Below, piece after piece: positions 52,432-61,523 of a DNA stretch of 64,000 bases; within the stretch, counting starts at the first letter, position 1; every line of letters begins with the position of its first letter. This DNA is from Anaerolineales bacterium (GTDB lineage Bacteria > Chloroflexota > Anaerolineae > Anaerolineales > Villigracilaceae). The DNA is taken from positions 3,472,001 to 3,536,000 of the forward strand of contig CP129482.1 of NCBI GenBank assembly GCA_030583925.1, read 5' to 3'. The translations under genes and the position numbers were made by a program. Under the pieces are notes generated by a model. The model was not told the DNA's origin. It was given only the letters and a program-made list of their open reading frames with translations, and searched no databases.

Positions 52432-53196
52432 TTACTGCGTGCCGATCTCGTTGAGGATGGCTTCGAGTTTCACCTGAAATTCGCTGAAAGGCACGGCGCC
52501 ATTGATCACGTCGGTTTTTGTTTCGCCGTTCACCGTATACGTGACGACGAAATATGGCGTGCCTTGTAAGTCTGCGGCTGTGGCTGCGGCGAGATCCTCC
52601 TGTACGCGGTCATCATATTTTCCGCTGTCGAGGCAGTCGTTGAATTCGTTCATATCCAGCCCAACGGTTTCCGCGATGGCTTTCAGACGTTTGACCGTGA
52701 AGGAGCCTTGGTTTTCCACGTCGCGGTTGTTCGCGAATAGCGCATCGTGCATTGCCCAGAATTGGTTCTGGTCTCCCGCGCAATAAGCCGCCGCTGCTGC
52801 ATCCTGCGATTCGGTATTACCCGAGTTGCGGCTGACAAAATTGCCCGCCGACCGGTATGTGAAGAACACTTTGTCGGTATCAATATAATATTGCTCAAGC
52901 AGGGGCTCTGTTTGAGTGAAGTGACGCTCGCAGTACGGACACTGAAAATCGGAATACTCCACCATCTGGATCGGAGCGTCCGGGTTGCCCATGGAGTTGT
53001 CCTTTGCCATGTAACGTTCGTGCGTTTCCGCAGTGACCACCTCGGCGATCGGGCGCAGGGTAGGCGCGAGAATGGCATACAACACAAATGCCGCGCCCAG
53101 CGTGATCAGCCCAATGGTGACTAACTTGTTCCGCTTCTCCTTTTTTTGCACTTGCTCGCGCCGCATCTGACGCTTGCTTTTCTTTTCGGCGTTCAT
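52432..53196 (-). CDS. DsbA-like membrane-anchored thiol oxidoreductase
   Basis: A single N-terminal membrane helix (about 26-46, LVTIGLITLGAAFVLYAIL) after a basic cytoplasmic stretch. The exported thioredoxin-fold domain has the CPYC active site in EYSDFQCPYCERHF and cis-Pro in LQGTPYFVV. It matches the DSBA/thioredoxin_4 family, which makes or isomerises disulfides outside the membrane. It is 254 residues. ATG 53196 follows AAGGAG. Confidence 0.9.
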   Translation of the reverse strand: MNAEKKSKRQMRREQVQKKEKRNKLVTIGLITLGAAFVLYAILAPTLRPIAEVVTAETHERYMAKDNSMGNPDAPIQMVEYSDFQCPYCERHFTQTEPLLEQYYIDTDKVFFTYRSAGNFVSRNSGNTESQDAAAAAYCAGDQNQFWAMHDALFANNRDVENQGSFTVKRLKAIAETVGLDMNEFNDCLDSGKYDDRVQEDLAAATAADLQGTPYFVVTYTVNGETKTDVINGAVPFSEFQVKLEAILNEIGTQ

Positions 53197-53277
53197 GAAA
53201 ACTCCTTGATGAAATATATTTCGGCGCAGATTTTCCCATGCGCGCAATCTTTTGTCTAGGAAAAGTTTAGCGAAGTC

Positions 53278-53883
53278 TTATTTCCCGCCCGTGACCTTGA
53301 ACTCGCAAGCATGGTGCCCTTGCGATTGGCAGGCGGTTTCCTCCACATCGTAGCCTGCGCCGGTTGCCCAGAACAGACTTTCACGGATCAACCCTTGGGT
53401 GACAAAACAGATCGGCGCCGACTCGCTCTGCCCGCTGGCGGTGGGAGAGGCATGGTCAACGAGAAGCAGGTCTAAGTCTAGAGTGTGAACCGTGATGTCG
53501 CCGGGGGAGGCGGAGAGGAATTTGGCGAGCAGATCGAGGGTCGGTTTGCGACGCGTCCCCAGCGGAAGTCGCTTGACGACACCCGCTTGCGCGCGTCCGG
53601 TGAAATTGACATCCTCCAGCACAAGATTCCACATGCGTTGACCGACGCGCAAGAGGATGCCGCGCGCGCCGCGTCCGAAATAGGAACGCATCGCGGCTTG
53701 CAGACTTGCGTATGCCTTCGCCGATTCGAGCGCGTCCAGTTTCAAGAGCGCATCCGGCTTCGCCCATTCAGCGGGGAGTTTCGACAAACTGAGCATCACG
53801 CCGAACTGGTCCGCGCCGAGTTCGCGCGCGGCAGTCTCCGCGAAACGGCGGAGGATGCGGCTGGAAAATTTTACGTTAGCCAC
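53278..53883 (-). CDS. V4R-domain protein (first of a pair)
   Basis: It is 201 residues. The C-terminal 60-70 residues have the V4R (vinyl-4-reductase type) layout: PICFVTQGLIRESLFWATGA, then CQSQGHHACEFKV. The domain is thought to bind small hydrophobic ligands. The N-terminal half (YFGRGARGILLRVGQRMWNL) is shared with the next gene. Predicted GTG start overlaps the neighbour by 8 nt. Confidence 0.8.
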   Translation of the reverse strand: MANVKFSSRILRRFAETAARELGADQFGVMLSLSKLPAEWAKPDALLKLDALESAKAYASLQAAMRSYFGRGARGILLRVGQRMWNLVLEDVNFTGRAQAGVVKRLPLGTRRKPTLDLLAKFLSASPGDITVHTLDLDLLLVDHASPTASGQSESAPICFVTQGLIRESLFWATGAGYDVEETACQSQGHHACEFKVTGGK

Positions 53884-54496
53884 GCGGCTCTCCTACTTCG
53901 AAACGGCAATACGGATCGCCCTTGGCGCAACAGTGCGTTTCGACGATTTCGAATTCTTTTCCGGTCGCCCACTGCACGGCTTCGGAAATCGAACCCGCGT
54001 ACAAATGACAGACCGGGCTTTCGCTGTGCCGTCCTTGGCAGATCGCGCACGTAGATTCGTGATAGGCGATGCGCGCGCCGCTGTCGTCCACCCAGGCTTC
54101 CACTTGCGGGTTGCTTTTCTTGAGCGCGCTCGCCATGCTGTTCAAAATAAATTTGACGCGTTGTTTTTCGGGCAGTAACTTCAACGCCACGCCCGCTAAC
54201 CCCAACAGCGCGGCTTGTTCGCGCACGGCGTATTGAAACGAGGCTTTGCCGATACGCCGCAACATGCCGCGTCCGCCGCGCCCGTAGAATTCCTCGATGG
54301 CTTGGTTGAGTTGCGCGTACTGCGAGGCTTGGATCGAAGGCTCGAGATCGTTCGGAGGAAAATTGCCGATGAAGCGTTCCAGTCCGCTCGCGCGCAATAC
54401 GGCGTTCAATCCGTTCTCGCCCATCACCTCCTGCGCGGACGTGAGCGCCTGCCTCACCAGCGCGTTGACGATCATCGTATTGATTCGTTCCGCCAT
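53876..54496 (-). CDS. V4R-domain protein (second of a pair)
   Basis: It is 206 residues, paralogous to its neighbour: FYGRGGRGMLRRIGKASFQY and C-terminal CAICQGRHSESPVCHLYAGS and HCCAKGDPYCRFEV, with a richer set of cysteines that may bind a metal. The ligand is unknown. It is transcribed before its partner and after a GNAT gene 14 nt upstream. Confidence 0.82.
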   Translation of the reverse strand: MAERINTMIVNALVRQALTSAQEVMGENGLNAVLRASGLERFIGNFPPNDLEPSIQASQYAQLNQAIEEFYGRGGRGMLRRIGKASFQYAVREQAALLGLAGVALKLLPEKQRVKFILNSMASALKKSNPQVEAWVDDSGARIAYHESTCAICQGRHSESPVCHLYAGSISEAVQWATGKEFEIVETHCCAKGDPYCRFEVGEPRG

Positions 54497-54510
54497 CGTT
54501 CCTCCTTGCT

Positions 54511-55359
54511 TTAGCCCTGCATTTCGTAAACGAACACAGGGTATTGTTCGCCGGTGCGCATGAATCCTAATTTTTGATACAAGTTCAACGAAGAAAAATT
54601 ATCGCTCTGCGTGTTCACGCTGAGTTTGCCGATGCCCTGATTCGTGAGCCGCGTGAGCAGGTCGCTCAACAAATGGCGCGCCACGCCGCGCTGTTGCATG
54701 GAAGGATGAACTGCCAGCCGCGCCAGATGCGCGCGCCCTCCATGTCCGGTCGTCAGTTGGTAGCCGACGATGCCGCGTTCATCCTCCGCCACCGAAGCGT
54801 ACAATGCTTGCGCGAACGCGGCGCGCAAAGTGTCTTGCGGATTTTGCCAAAGCGGAGCGAACGCGGCGGAGTCAACCGCCTCCACAGCGGAAAGATCCGC
54901 CTCTTCCATCTTGCGGATTCGGATGCCCGCCGCTTCTTTCCGGATCCACGGCTGATACCTCCATTCGAGCATCACCACGTTTTGACGGTTTTCGAACCCG
55001 CTGGCGGCGAGCGCGCGCTGGAACCACGGCTGGGAGGCGATCGCCGCGACTTTTTCGCCGCCCGCGCGCGCCACCTCCTCGCGCGCAGTGTGCCAAAGCA
55101 AATTCCACGCGTTTTCTGAATTCCACTGCCCTGAAAAAACGAACAAGCGAATCCAAAACATCCTCGGCGCTTCAGGCGGACACGCCATTGCGGCGGTGAT
55201 GTGGTCGCCTTCGTCCAGCGCCCAGTAGAATGGATTCCCCAGCCACTCCAACGGCTGACGCCAGTCGAGGTGACGATGCATTCGCGTTTCGAAGAAGATC
55301 AGGTTCGATAACTGCTGGTGATCGGCGAGGCTGACGGGTCGGACGAGGGTGTTGAGCAT
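54511..55359 (-). CDS. GNAT-family N-acetyltransferase
   Basis: It is 282 residues, two GNAT-like halves. The C-terminal one (about 150-282) has the acetyl-CoA motif LARLAVHPSMQQRGVARHLL. The N-terminal half lacks a clear CoA motif and may be structural. The substrate is unknown. It heads a three-gene run with the V4R pair. Confidence 0.82.
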   Translation of the reverse strand: MLNTLVRPVSLADHQQLSNLIFFETRMHRHLDWRQPLEWLGNPFYWALDEGDHITAAMACPPEAPRMFWIRLFVFSGQWNSENAWNLLWHTAREEVARAGGEKVAAIASQPWFQRALAASGFENRQNVVMLEWRYQPWIRKEAAGIRIRKMEEADLSAVEAVDSAAFAPLWQNPQDTLRAAFAQALYASVAEDERGIVGYQLTTGHGGRAHLARLAVHPSMQQRGVARHLLSDLLTRLTNQGIGKLSVNTQSDNFSSLNLYQKLGFMRTGEQYPVFVYEMQG

Positions 55360-55392
55360 GTTGAAGAAACAAATTCGCTTTAGCCGTCGAGT

Positions 55393-55437
55393 CCACAGAG
55401 AACGCTGAGAAAAACTCTTTTTCTCTGTGGCAAAGAG
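55393..55437. repeat. CCACAGAG repeat (copy 4)
   Basis: GTCCACAGAGAACGCTGAG and TTTTTCTCTGTGGCAAAGAG as inverted ends. Confidence 0.7.
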
Positions 55438-55452
55438 ACGATCCCTTTGCGG

Positions 55453-55995
55453 CTAGCGAATCAATCCGATGCGCATCAAAAATTTCATCATGCGCTGGGT
55501 GAGCGTGGGCTTTTCGACAAGGCGGAGCGAGTCGTACACGTCCATGCCGGTTTGGTTGACGTTCCCAAATTTCAAGTGAATATTAGCGGAGGCTTTCCGC
55601 ACGATGGAGTGCATATCGCCCTCGCCAGCCTGCTCGAAAATGGACGCGGCGCGTTCGTATTCGGCGAGCGCTTCGCTGAATTTTTTCATCCCTTCGAGCG
55701 CGGCGGCGCGGTTGCTGACGGAGATGCCCTGCCGCTTCAGATCGCCGGCGTTCGCGAAAATTTGCTCTGTGCCTTCGGTGGCTTTCAGCGCGTCGCTGGC
55801 TTTGCCTCCCTGTAATAACGCCACGCTTTGGTTGTTTTTCATCTCCGCCGCGTTGAGCGGATCGTCCGCTTTTTCGTATGCTTGCGCGGCTTCCAAAAAT
55901 AGTTTTGCCGCGGCGAGGTACGCCCCCTTCTCGTATTCCTTTTTGCCTTGTTCCGCCAGCGCGGATGCGGTTGAATCGTTCACGGTGAGAATCAA
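55453..55995 (-). CDS. TPR-repeat protein
   Basis: It is 180 residues, three to four tetratricopeptide-like helix pairs (AYLAAAKLFLEAAQAYEKAD, SNRAAALEGMKKFSEALAEY). These are usually protein-interaction scaffolds. The start is TTG 55995, overlapping the XRE stop, or GTG 55983. It is translationally coupled to the regulator upstream, so the two may work together. Confidence 0.8.
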   Translation of the reverse strand: MILTVNDSTASALAEQGKKEYEKGAYLAAAKLFLEAAQAYEKADDPLNAAEMKNNQSVALLQGGKASDALKATEGTEQIFANAGDLKRQGISVSNRAAALEGMKKFSEALAEYERAASIFEQAGEGDMHSIVRKASANIHLKFGNVNQTGMDVYDSLRLVEKPTLTQRMMKFLMRIGLIR

Positions 55996-56669
55996 AGGGT
56001 GATGTCGAGGATATCCTCAGCGACCGAGCGCAGTTTGTCGCGCGACATGGCGCTGAGTTTCATGGCGAGTTCGAGATACGGGCGGTTGACCGGCAGGGAG
56101 ATGAACTGGCGGACATCCTCCGGCAGTTCGAGAAAGTTTTGAACCGCTTCTTCATTCATCAACCACTGACCGATGGGTCCGCTGCGGTCGAAGAAGGTTT
56201 CGATGCGCCCGTTCAACGCTTGAAGCAAGACCTCCAGTTCCGGCAAAGGGATGGAACGCTCGCCTAATTCGTAGGCTTTGATCCGTCCGCTGGAGATGCC
56301 GGTTTCCTGTGAGAGGTTGCGAATGGAAAGGGAGGCGTTGTTGCGTTCCTGCCGAAGGAGCGCGCCGATCTTCCGCTGGCGAACAGCCATAAGTTTGGAA
56401 AGATCGAGTTTTTCATGTGACGGCTCGTCATCCGAGCGGATCTCCTTCCCCCAGAAGTGGTCAATGGGTAAATCCAAAAAATAGACAAGGGCTTCAAGTT
56501 CGGGTAATGAGGGAGCCTTGCGCCCGTCTTCGTAGGCGCGGAAGATCCCGTTCTTCACGCCGATGGCTTCTGCGCATTCGGATGGTTTGCGGCGCGCGGC
56601 GAGGCGCGCATCGCGGATGAGCACGCCAAGTTTCTTGGTGCGGATCGTGATCTGGGTTTTGCTATCCAT
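55992..56669 (-). CDS. XRE-family regulator with two HTH domains
   Basis: It is 225 residues, two Cro/CI-type helix-turn-helix domains: about 12-72 (LGVLIRDARLAARRKPSECA) and about 98-155 (IGALLRQERNNASLSIRNLS). The C-terminus is helical. Presumably it regulates itself and the TPR gene. A palindrome attgtt-n6-aacaat sits 9 nt before its start. Confidence 0.88.
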   Translation of the reverse strand: MDSKTQITIRTKKLGVLIRDARLAARRKPSECAEAIGVKNGIFRAYEDGRKAPSLPELEALVYFLDLPIDHFWGKEIRSDDEPSHEKLDLSKLMAVRQRKIGALLRQERNNASLSIRNLSQETGISSGRIKAYELGERSIPLPELEVLLQALNGRIETFFDRSGPIGQWLMNEEAVQNFLELPEDVRQFISLPVNRPYLELAMKLSAMSRDKLRSVAEDILDITL

Positions 56670-56677
56670 GGCTCCTC

Positions 56678-56695
56678 ATTGTTTGACCGAACAAT
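56678..56695. promoter_or_regulatory. Candidate operator upstream of the XRE gene
   Basis: ATTGTT-TGACCG-AACAAT, perfect 6-nt arms, close enough to the start to block initiation. Confidence 0.4.
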
Positions 56696-56726
56696 TTCCA
56701 CGATTATAGCAGAGAGTGAGCGAAGT

Positions 56727-58043
56727 TTAGTTTCGTTGAGTACGCCCAAGAGGACTCGGCATGAAGATCTCGGCGCCGAGTTTGAAGCCGGAGGCTTCGA
56801 GTCGCGGTGAGAAGAGCGGACGGATGCCGGTGGGCTTGAGCTCGCCGAGAATTTTGTTGTTTTCGCCGATGCCGGTTTGCTCAAACTTGAAAACGTCGGT
56901 CAGCACGACGGTGTCGCCTTCCATGCCGACTACTTCGGTGATGGCGGTGACTTTGCGCGAGCCGTCCTTCAGGCGCGTCTGTTGGATGATGAGGTCTACC
57001 GCAGATGAGATCTGCTGGCGCACCACTTTTAAAGGCAGGTCCATGCCAGCCATGAGGACGAGCGTTTCAAGGCGGGAGAGCGCGTCGCGCGGCGAATTGG
57101 CGTGCACAGTGGTGAGCGAACCGTCGTGACCGGTATTCATGGCTTGCAACATATCCAACGCTTCGCCGCCGCGCACTTCGCCGACCACGATGCGATCCGG
57201 TCTCATGCGAAGCGAGTTGCGGACGAGGTCGCGGGTAGTCACTGCGCCCTTGCCGTCGGTATTGGATGTTTTCGTTTCCATGCGCATCACGTGATCTTGC
57301 TGGAGTTGTAATTCCGCCGCGTCTTCGATGGTAATGATGCGCTCTCCTTCCGGGATGTAACTGGATAGTACATTGAGAAGCGTTGTCTTGCCGGAGCCGG
57401 TGCCGCCGGAAATGACGATGTTGAGGCGGGCGATCACGCAGGCGCGGATAAATTCCGCCATATTGGGCGTGAGCGAGCCGTAATTGATCAATTGCTGGAT
57501 AGAGAGTTTGTCTTTTTTGAATTTGCGGATTGTGATGGAGGGTCCGTCTATGGCGACGGGCGGAACAACCGCATTGACGCGCGAACCGTCGGGGAGGCGC
57601 GCGTCCACGGTGGGGCTGTCGGCGTCCACGCGTCTGCCTAACGGCAGAACGATGCGGTCAATGATTCGAAGTACGTGCGCGTCGTCGTCGAACGCGATGG
57701 GGCTTTTTGCCAAAACGCCGTTCTTTTCCACGTAGATTTTTTTCGGTCCGTTGACCATCACTTCGCTGATCTCCGCGTCGTCCAGCAACGGTTGGATAGG
57801 ACCGAAACCGGTCAGTTCATCGAGAATTTCCTCGAAGATCTGTTTGCGCAGGTCTTGCGGCAGGTTGACCTTGGTTTGAACGTACACTTCGTCCAGCCGC
57901 GCTTTGATGAAACTTGCGCGGTCGCCAAACTGCAGTTCTTCGCCTTCCATAGAACGGTTGACGTTTTCGACAAGGTAGCGTTTGAATTTGAGCACGTCGG
58001 CAGACGTTAGCCGGGTAAAGTTAGTCGCGATCGGAGTCGCCAT
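56727..58043 (-). CDS. cpaF: CpaF/TadA-type secretion ATPase
   Basis: It is 438 residues, hexameric ATPase family driving Flp/Tad pili or type II/IV secretion. Walker A is GGTGSGKT (213-220), the Asp box is [11 protein letters not shown], Walker B-like region [20 protein letters not shown], and the His box is [18 protein letters not shown]. The N-terminal domain ([20 protein letters not shown]) is typical of CpaF. No tadB/C or pilin gene is adjacent, so partners must lie elsewhere. It overlaps the small gene upstream by 1 nt. Confidence 0.9.
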   Translation of the reverse strand: MATPIATNFTRLTSADVLKFKRYLVENVNRSMEGEELQFGDRASFIKARLDEVYVQTKVNLPQDLRKQIFEEILDELTGFGPIQPLLDDAEISEVMVNGPKKIYVEKNGVLAKSPIAFDDDAHVLRIIDRIVLPLGRRVDADSPTVDARLPDGSRVNAVVPPVAIDGPSITIRKFKKDKLSIQQLINYGSLTPNMAEFIRACVIARLNIVISGGTGSGKTTLLNVLSSYIPEGERIITIEDAAELQLQQDHVMRMETKTSNTDGKGAVTTRDLVRNSLRMRPDRIVVGEVRGGEALDMLQAMNTGHDGSLTTVHANSPRDALSRLETLVLMAGMDLPLKVVRQQISSAVDLIIQQTRLKDGSRKVTAITEVVGMEGDTVVLTDVFKFEQTGIGENNKILGELKPTGIRPLFSPRLEASGFKLGAEIFMPSPLGRTQRN

Positions 58044-58336
58044 TATGAACCGCCTACATTCGGGTTGGATTCCGGCAATACCCAGACGATGCTGGCGCGT
58101 TGCACGGCAAGGAAGGGCGTTTCGTAAAGCACGCTTCCATCCGCGTTGAAAACCGTCGCTTCGGTCAATGCGAGGAAAGTTTCCGCGCGGTCGAGTTCAT
58201 CCTTCACGCGCTGATCGGGACAAACGTGAAGCCGGCCGCGTATCCGGTGCGTAGCGGTTTGGATCGTCGCAATCACGGGTATCTTCGATATAACATCTGT
58301 GAATATCTTTCCCTTTTCGTTGTAATCAATGGACAT
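58043..58336 (-). CDS. Small uncharacterised protein coupled to cpaF
   Basis: It is 97 residues, not recognised. Beta-rich (VIATIQTATHRIRGRLHV, then LALTEATVFNADGSVLYETP). ATG 58336 has AGAGG upstream. It overlaps cpaF by one base (TAATG), implying coupled translation. Confidence 0.75.
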   Translation of the reverse strand: MSIDYNEKGKIFTDVISKIPVIATIQTATHRIRGRLHVCPDQRVKDELDRAETFLALTEATVFNADGSVLYETPFLAVQRASIVWVLPESNPNVGGS

Positions 58337-58348
58337 GCTGCCTCTTTC

Positions 58349-58388
58349 AGAAAAAAGAAAAACAGCGACAACCTTGGGGCTGTCGCTG
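58349..58388 (-). terminator. Terminator of the kinase/regulator operon
   Basis: Stem AGCGACA/TGTCGCT (58363-58369 with 58381-58387) plus flanking pairs, then GTTTTTCTTTTTTC on the minus strand. Confidence 0.85.
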
Positions 58389-58479
58389 CGTTCGGGTTCT
58401 GCCCGCACTCCGAGTGTAGTCGAAATGCGCCTGACCTAACCTTTCATTTGCTTTAGGAGACTTTACAACTGGCTAACAC

Positions 58480-59175
58480 TCACTCTTCGATGGGCGGCAT
58501 GAGATATCCCAAGCCGGAGCGCGTCACGATGTGCTTTGGGCTGTGCGCGTCATCTTCGAGCTTTTGCCGCAGGCGGGCGATGCTCACCCAAAGGATTTCC
58601 TTGTCGGTGCGATATTCCGGTCCCCAGACGCTGGTCAATAATTCTTCGGAGGTCATGATCTTCCCCACATGATGAGCAAACTGCAAGAGCAGGCGATACT
58701 CAGTCGCGGAAAGGGAGATCGGCATTTCGCCTCGCCACACCTCCGCGCGGGCAAAATCAATTTTTAGATTATCGTGGGTGAAGAAACGGGATTGCCCGGC
58801 TTCACTGGGCGGCTGCGCCCTCCGCAGGACGGCTCGCACACGCGCCAGCAGTTCGGTGGCGGAAAACGGCTTGACGAGGTAATCGTCCGCGCCGAGGTCG
58901 AGTCCGCGCACGCGGTCTTGCTCGTCGCCTTTGGCGGTGAGGATAATGATAGGCACATTGGAAAATTCACGGATGCGCTGGGTCGCCCCAAAACCGTCCA
59001 GTTTGGGCATCATCACATCCATCAAAACGAGATCCACCGGTTGGTCCGAAAAAACGCTGACAGCCTGCATCCCATCCTGCGCGGTGATGACCTCATATCC
59101 CTCCGTTCGTAGGTTCGCTTCAAGCAGGCGCAAATAACGAGGTTCATCGTCCACGATCAAAATGCGCTTTGCCAT
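58480..59175 (-). CDS. OmpR/PhoB-family response regulator
   Basis: It is 231 residues. Receiver: DD at 9-10, phospho-acceptor D53 (LVLMDVMMPKLDG), LTAKG and LVKPF. A winged-helix DNA-binding domain follows (about 135-228: LSATEYRLLLQFAHHVGKIM, VSIARLRQKLEDD, VTRSGLGYLM). ATG 59175 follows AGGAGG at 8 nt. It is 13 nt after a histidine kinase, its likely partner. Confidence 0.93.
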   Translation of the reverse strand: MAKRILIVDDEPRYLRLLEANLRTEGYEVITAQDGMQAVSVFSDQPVDLVLMDVMMPKLDGFGATQRIREFSNVPIIILTAKGDEQDRVRGLDLGADDYLVKPFSATELLARVRAVLRRAQPPSEAGQSRFFTHDNLKIDFARAEVWRGEMPISLSATEYRLLLQFAHHVGKIMTSEELLTSVWGPEYRTDKEILWVSIARLRQKLEDDAHSPKHIVTRSGLGYLMPPIEE

Positions 59176-59188
59176 GCCAGACCTCCTG

Positions 59189-60379
59189 TCAGTTCGCTGG
59201 GTTGATGGGCAGTTCGATGAAAAATGCAGTGCCCTCGCCGGGAGGCGATTCTGCCCAAATCTTACCACGATGTGCCTGAATTATCTGCTTGCAAATGTAG
59301 AGTCCCAACCCTGAGCCGGTGACTGTCATCTCGCCGCGCACGCGGTAGAACCGTTCGAAGACCATCGGCAGGGCTTCCGGCGTAATGCCCGGTCCTCGAT
59401 CTTTGAAAACGATCTTCACGGTCTCGCCGTTCGAGTTCAGCGTGATTGCGATCGGCGAGCCGGGCGCGTATTTGATCGTATTGCTAAACAAATTTTCGAA
59501 TACCTGAGCGATGCGCACCCCGTCGCCTTGAATGGGAGGAATGGAGTTTGCCTCCATGCTCACTTCAAGGTCTTTGTACCGCGAGCGGATACGCATGACC
59601 ACATCGCGCAAGACCGCGTCTAACCGCAGGGGTTGGAAGCGGAGCGGAAGCGTTTTGCTCTCCAAACGGGCAGATTCGAGCACATTTTCGATGAGCAGCG
59701 AAAGGCGGTCTGCTTCCTCGTCAATGATATTGAGGAATTCATCGCGGGTGGCATCGTCCCACTGCGTATCCTTGCGGAGCAGGCTGGTGCTGTATCCCTT
59801 GATGAAACCCAGCGGCGTGCGTAATTCGTGCGAGATGGTGCTGACGAAATCCTCTTGCAGTTGCATCTGACGCTTCAATTCGCCGAGTTCCGATTTTGTC
59901 GCCTTCCATGCGGCGCGCTCAAAAAAGATGGATAGGATGTCGGCGGCGATTTTTGCAACGCGCACATGCTGGTTCTCATACACCGGCCCGCCGAAACGGA
60001 CGAAAACCAACACCCCCTTTGTCAAAGAATCGTCGCCACCCAATGGCAGACCCAGCATGTATGCCCTTTTGATGCGGTCTTCGAGGGGCGTGTTGGGTTG
60101 CGGATCTTGTGTGAGGATGAATCCTTTTGAGAAAACCTGACTAGCGAAGGTCTCGCCCCAGGCGGCATCCGCTTCGGCGTTGCGAGCGCGTCCGATGGCG
60201 CGCGCATACACAATTTCGAGCGAAGCGGTCCGTTCATCCTGTAAGTAGACCGCCACGTTGTCGAACACGAATTCTTTACGGAGCGAAGTGAGAAATTTTT
60301 CGATAGCGCCGCGTGAGTTGCCCGCCTGCGCCGCGATCTGGATCAATTCATTTAGGTATTCGAGGGTCTGGCTATCCAT
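59189..60379 (-). CDS. GAF-domain sensor histidine kinase
   Basis: It is 396 residues, no membrane segment. A GAF-like sensor (about 1-155) and a coiled coil precede HisKA with H184 (TISHELRTPLGFIKGY). HATPase: N box LFSNTIKYAPGS, G1 DRGPGI, G2 GSGLGLYICKQI. It lies 3 nt after the second kinase. A soluble input domain suggests a cytoplasmic signal. Confidence 0.92.
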   Translation of the reverse strand: MDSQTLEYLNELIQIAAQAGNSRGAIEKFLTSLRKEFVFDNVAVYLQDERTASLEIVYARAIGRARNAEADAAWGETFASQVFSKGFILTQDPQPNTPLEDRIKRAYMLGLPLGGDDSLTKGVLVFVRFGGPVYENQHVRVAKIAADILSIFFERAAWKATKSELGELKRQMQLQEDFVSTISHELRTPLGFIKGYSTSLLRKDTQWDDATRDEFLNIIDEEADRLSLLIENVLESARLESKTLPLRFQPLRLDAVLRDVVMRIRSRYKDLEVSMEANSIPPIQGDGVRIAQVFENLFSNTIKYAPGSPIAITLNSNGETVKIVFKDRGPGITPEALPMVFERFYRVRGEMTVTGSGLGLYICKQIIQAHRGKIWAESPPGEGTAFFIELPINPAN

Positions 60380-60382
60380 GGA

Positions 60383-61408
60383 TCATTTTTCGGCGGGCGC
60401 GGAGAGCAATGGGAATTTGAAAGACGAGCCGCGCCCTTCGAGAGATTGCACTTCGATCATCGAGCCGTGCGCTTCGACGATCTCGCGCACCAGCGAAAGC
60501 CCCAGCCCCGTGCCGCCGTAATGCCGCGTGGACGAGCCGTCTAACTGGTGGAACGGTTCGAAGACATCCTTCTGCCGTTCAGGCGGGATGCCAATTCCCG
60601 TATCGGTGACGGAAACCACCACGAGATTCTCTCCTTCGCGTTTGACATTGACGATCACGCGTCCACCCGACGGGGTGAACTTGATCCCGTTTTCGATCAG
60701 GTGATTCAACACCCAGGCGATCTTCTGCGCATCGGCTTGCACGAAGGGCGTATCCTCATCCGCCATGGCGTGCAGGGTTACGCCGCGCTTCTCCGCCTTT
60801 TCCACCGCGGACTTGACCACGAGATTGGCAAGGCGGCGAATGTCCACCTGTTCTTGTTTCAGGCTCAACTCGCCGCGCGAAGATAGCGATACCATGATGA
60901 GGTCTTCAATTAGCGATTCGAGGTTGCTGGTGGATTGCTGCGCGACTTGCAAAGCGTGTCGCTGTTCGTCGGTGATCTGTCCCAGCGATTCGGAAACCAG
61001 CAATTCGATATACCCCTTGACGTGCGTGAGCGGCGTGCGCAGTTCGTGCGAGATGTTCGAGATGAAGTTCGCCTTCAACTGGCTAAGTTCGGAAACGCGT
61101 TCGAGCGCTTTTTGCAGTTCGGCGGTGCGTTCCTCCACGCGTCGTTCGAGGGTGCGGTTGGCGGCTTGCAACGCGGAGCGCAACTGGATGATCTGTTCGG
61201 TCACCGCTTGATCGAGCGCGGTGTGTTCGATCAACTTCAAGTTGACCAGCGCGTCGCCGAGCATGATGTGATTCCCCTTTGCCATTTCCTCTTGTTGCAG
61301 GTTCAGCGCTTTTTGCAGGTCGTCTGCGGTGATGACGCCCTTTTGAATCAAATATTCCCCTAAACGGGGTACGAGCATTTCGGGTGTGAGGCGAGGTTGG
61401 TCTGTCAT
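60383..61408 (-). CDS. Sensor histidine kinase with MshEN-like N-terminus
   Basis: It is 341 residues. The N-terminal 70 (LGEYLIQKGVITADDLQKAL, GDALVNLKLI) resemble the GspE/MshE N-terminal domain, which in some proteins binds cyclic di-GMP. A coiled coil, HisKA with H121 (ISNISHELRTPLTHVKGY) and HATPase (LIENGIKFTPSGG, DTGIGI, GTGLGLSLVREI) follow. The start could also be ATG 61414. The upstream region is a repeat element, so no clear ribosome site is seen. c-di-GMP sensing is inference. Confidence 0.9.
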   Translation of the reverse strand: MTDQPRLTPEMLVPRLGEYLIQKGVITADDLQKALNLQQEEMAKGNHIMLGDALVNLKLIEHTALDQAVTEQIIQLRSALQAANRTLERRVEERTAELQKALERVSELSQLKANFISNISHELRTPLTHVKGYIELLVSESLGQITDEQRHALQVAQQSTSNLESLIEDLIMVSLSSRGELSLKQEQVDIRRLANLVVKSAVEKAEKRGVTLHAMADEDTPFVQADAQKIAWVLNHLIENGIKFTPSGGRVIVNVKREGENLVVVSVTDTGIGIPPERQKDVFEPFHQLDGSSTRHYGGTGLGLSLVREIVEAHGSMIEVQSLEGRGSSFKFPLLSAPAEK

Positions 61409-61423
61409 GATCATATTCTGTCA

Positions 61424-61523
61424 TTCTGAGGGAGCGAAGCGACCGAAGAATCTCTCTTCTTGTTTGGCGCTTTCCCTGCAAATCGGAGATTCTTCACCGC
61501 TCCGCGGTTCAGAATGACATGTA
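61424..61523. repeat. TCATTCTGA / TCAGAATGACA repeat pair
   Basis: GTCATTCTGAGGGAGCGAAG...AGAATCTCTC and GGAGATTCTTCACCGCTCCG...TCAGAATGACAT are inverted outer ends. The right end encodes the last residues (MSF) and TGA stop of the amidohydrolase. Confidence 0.75.
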
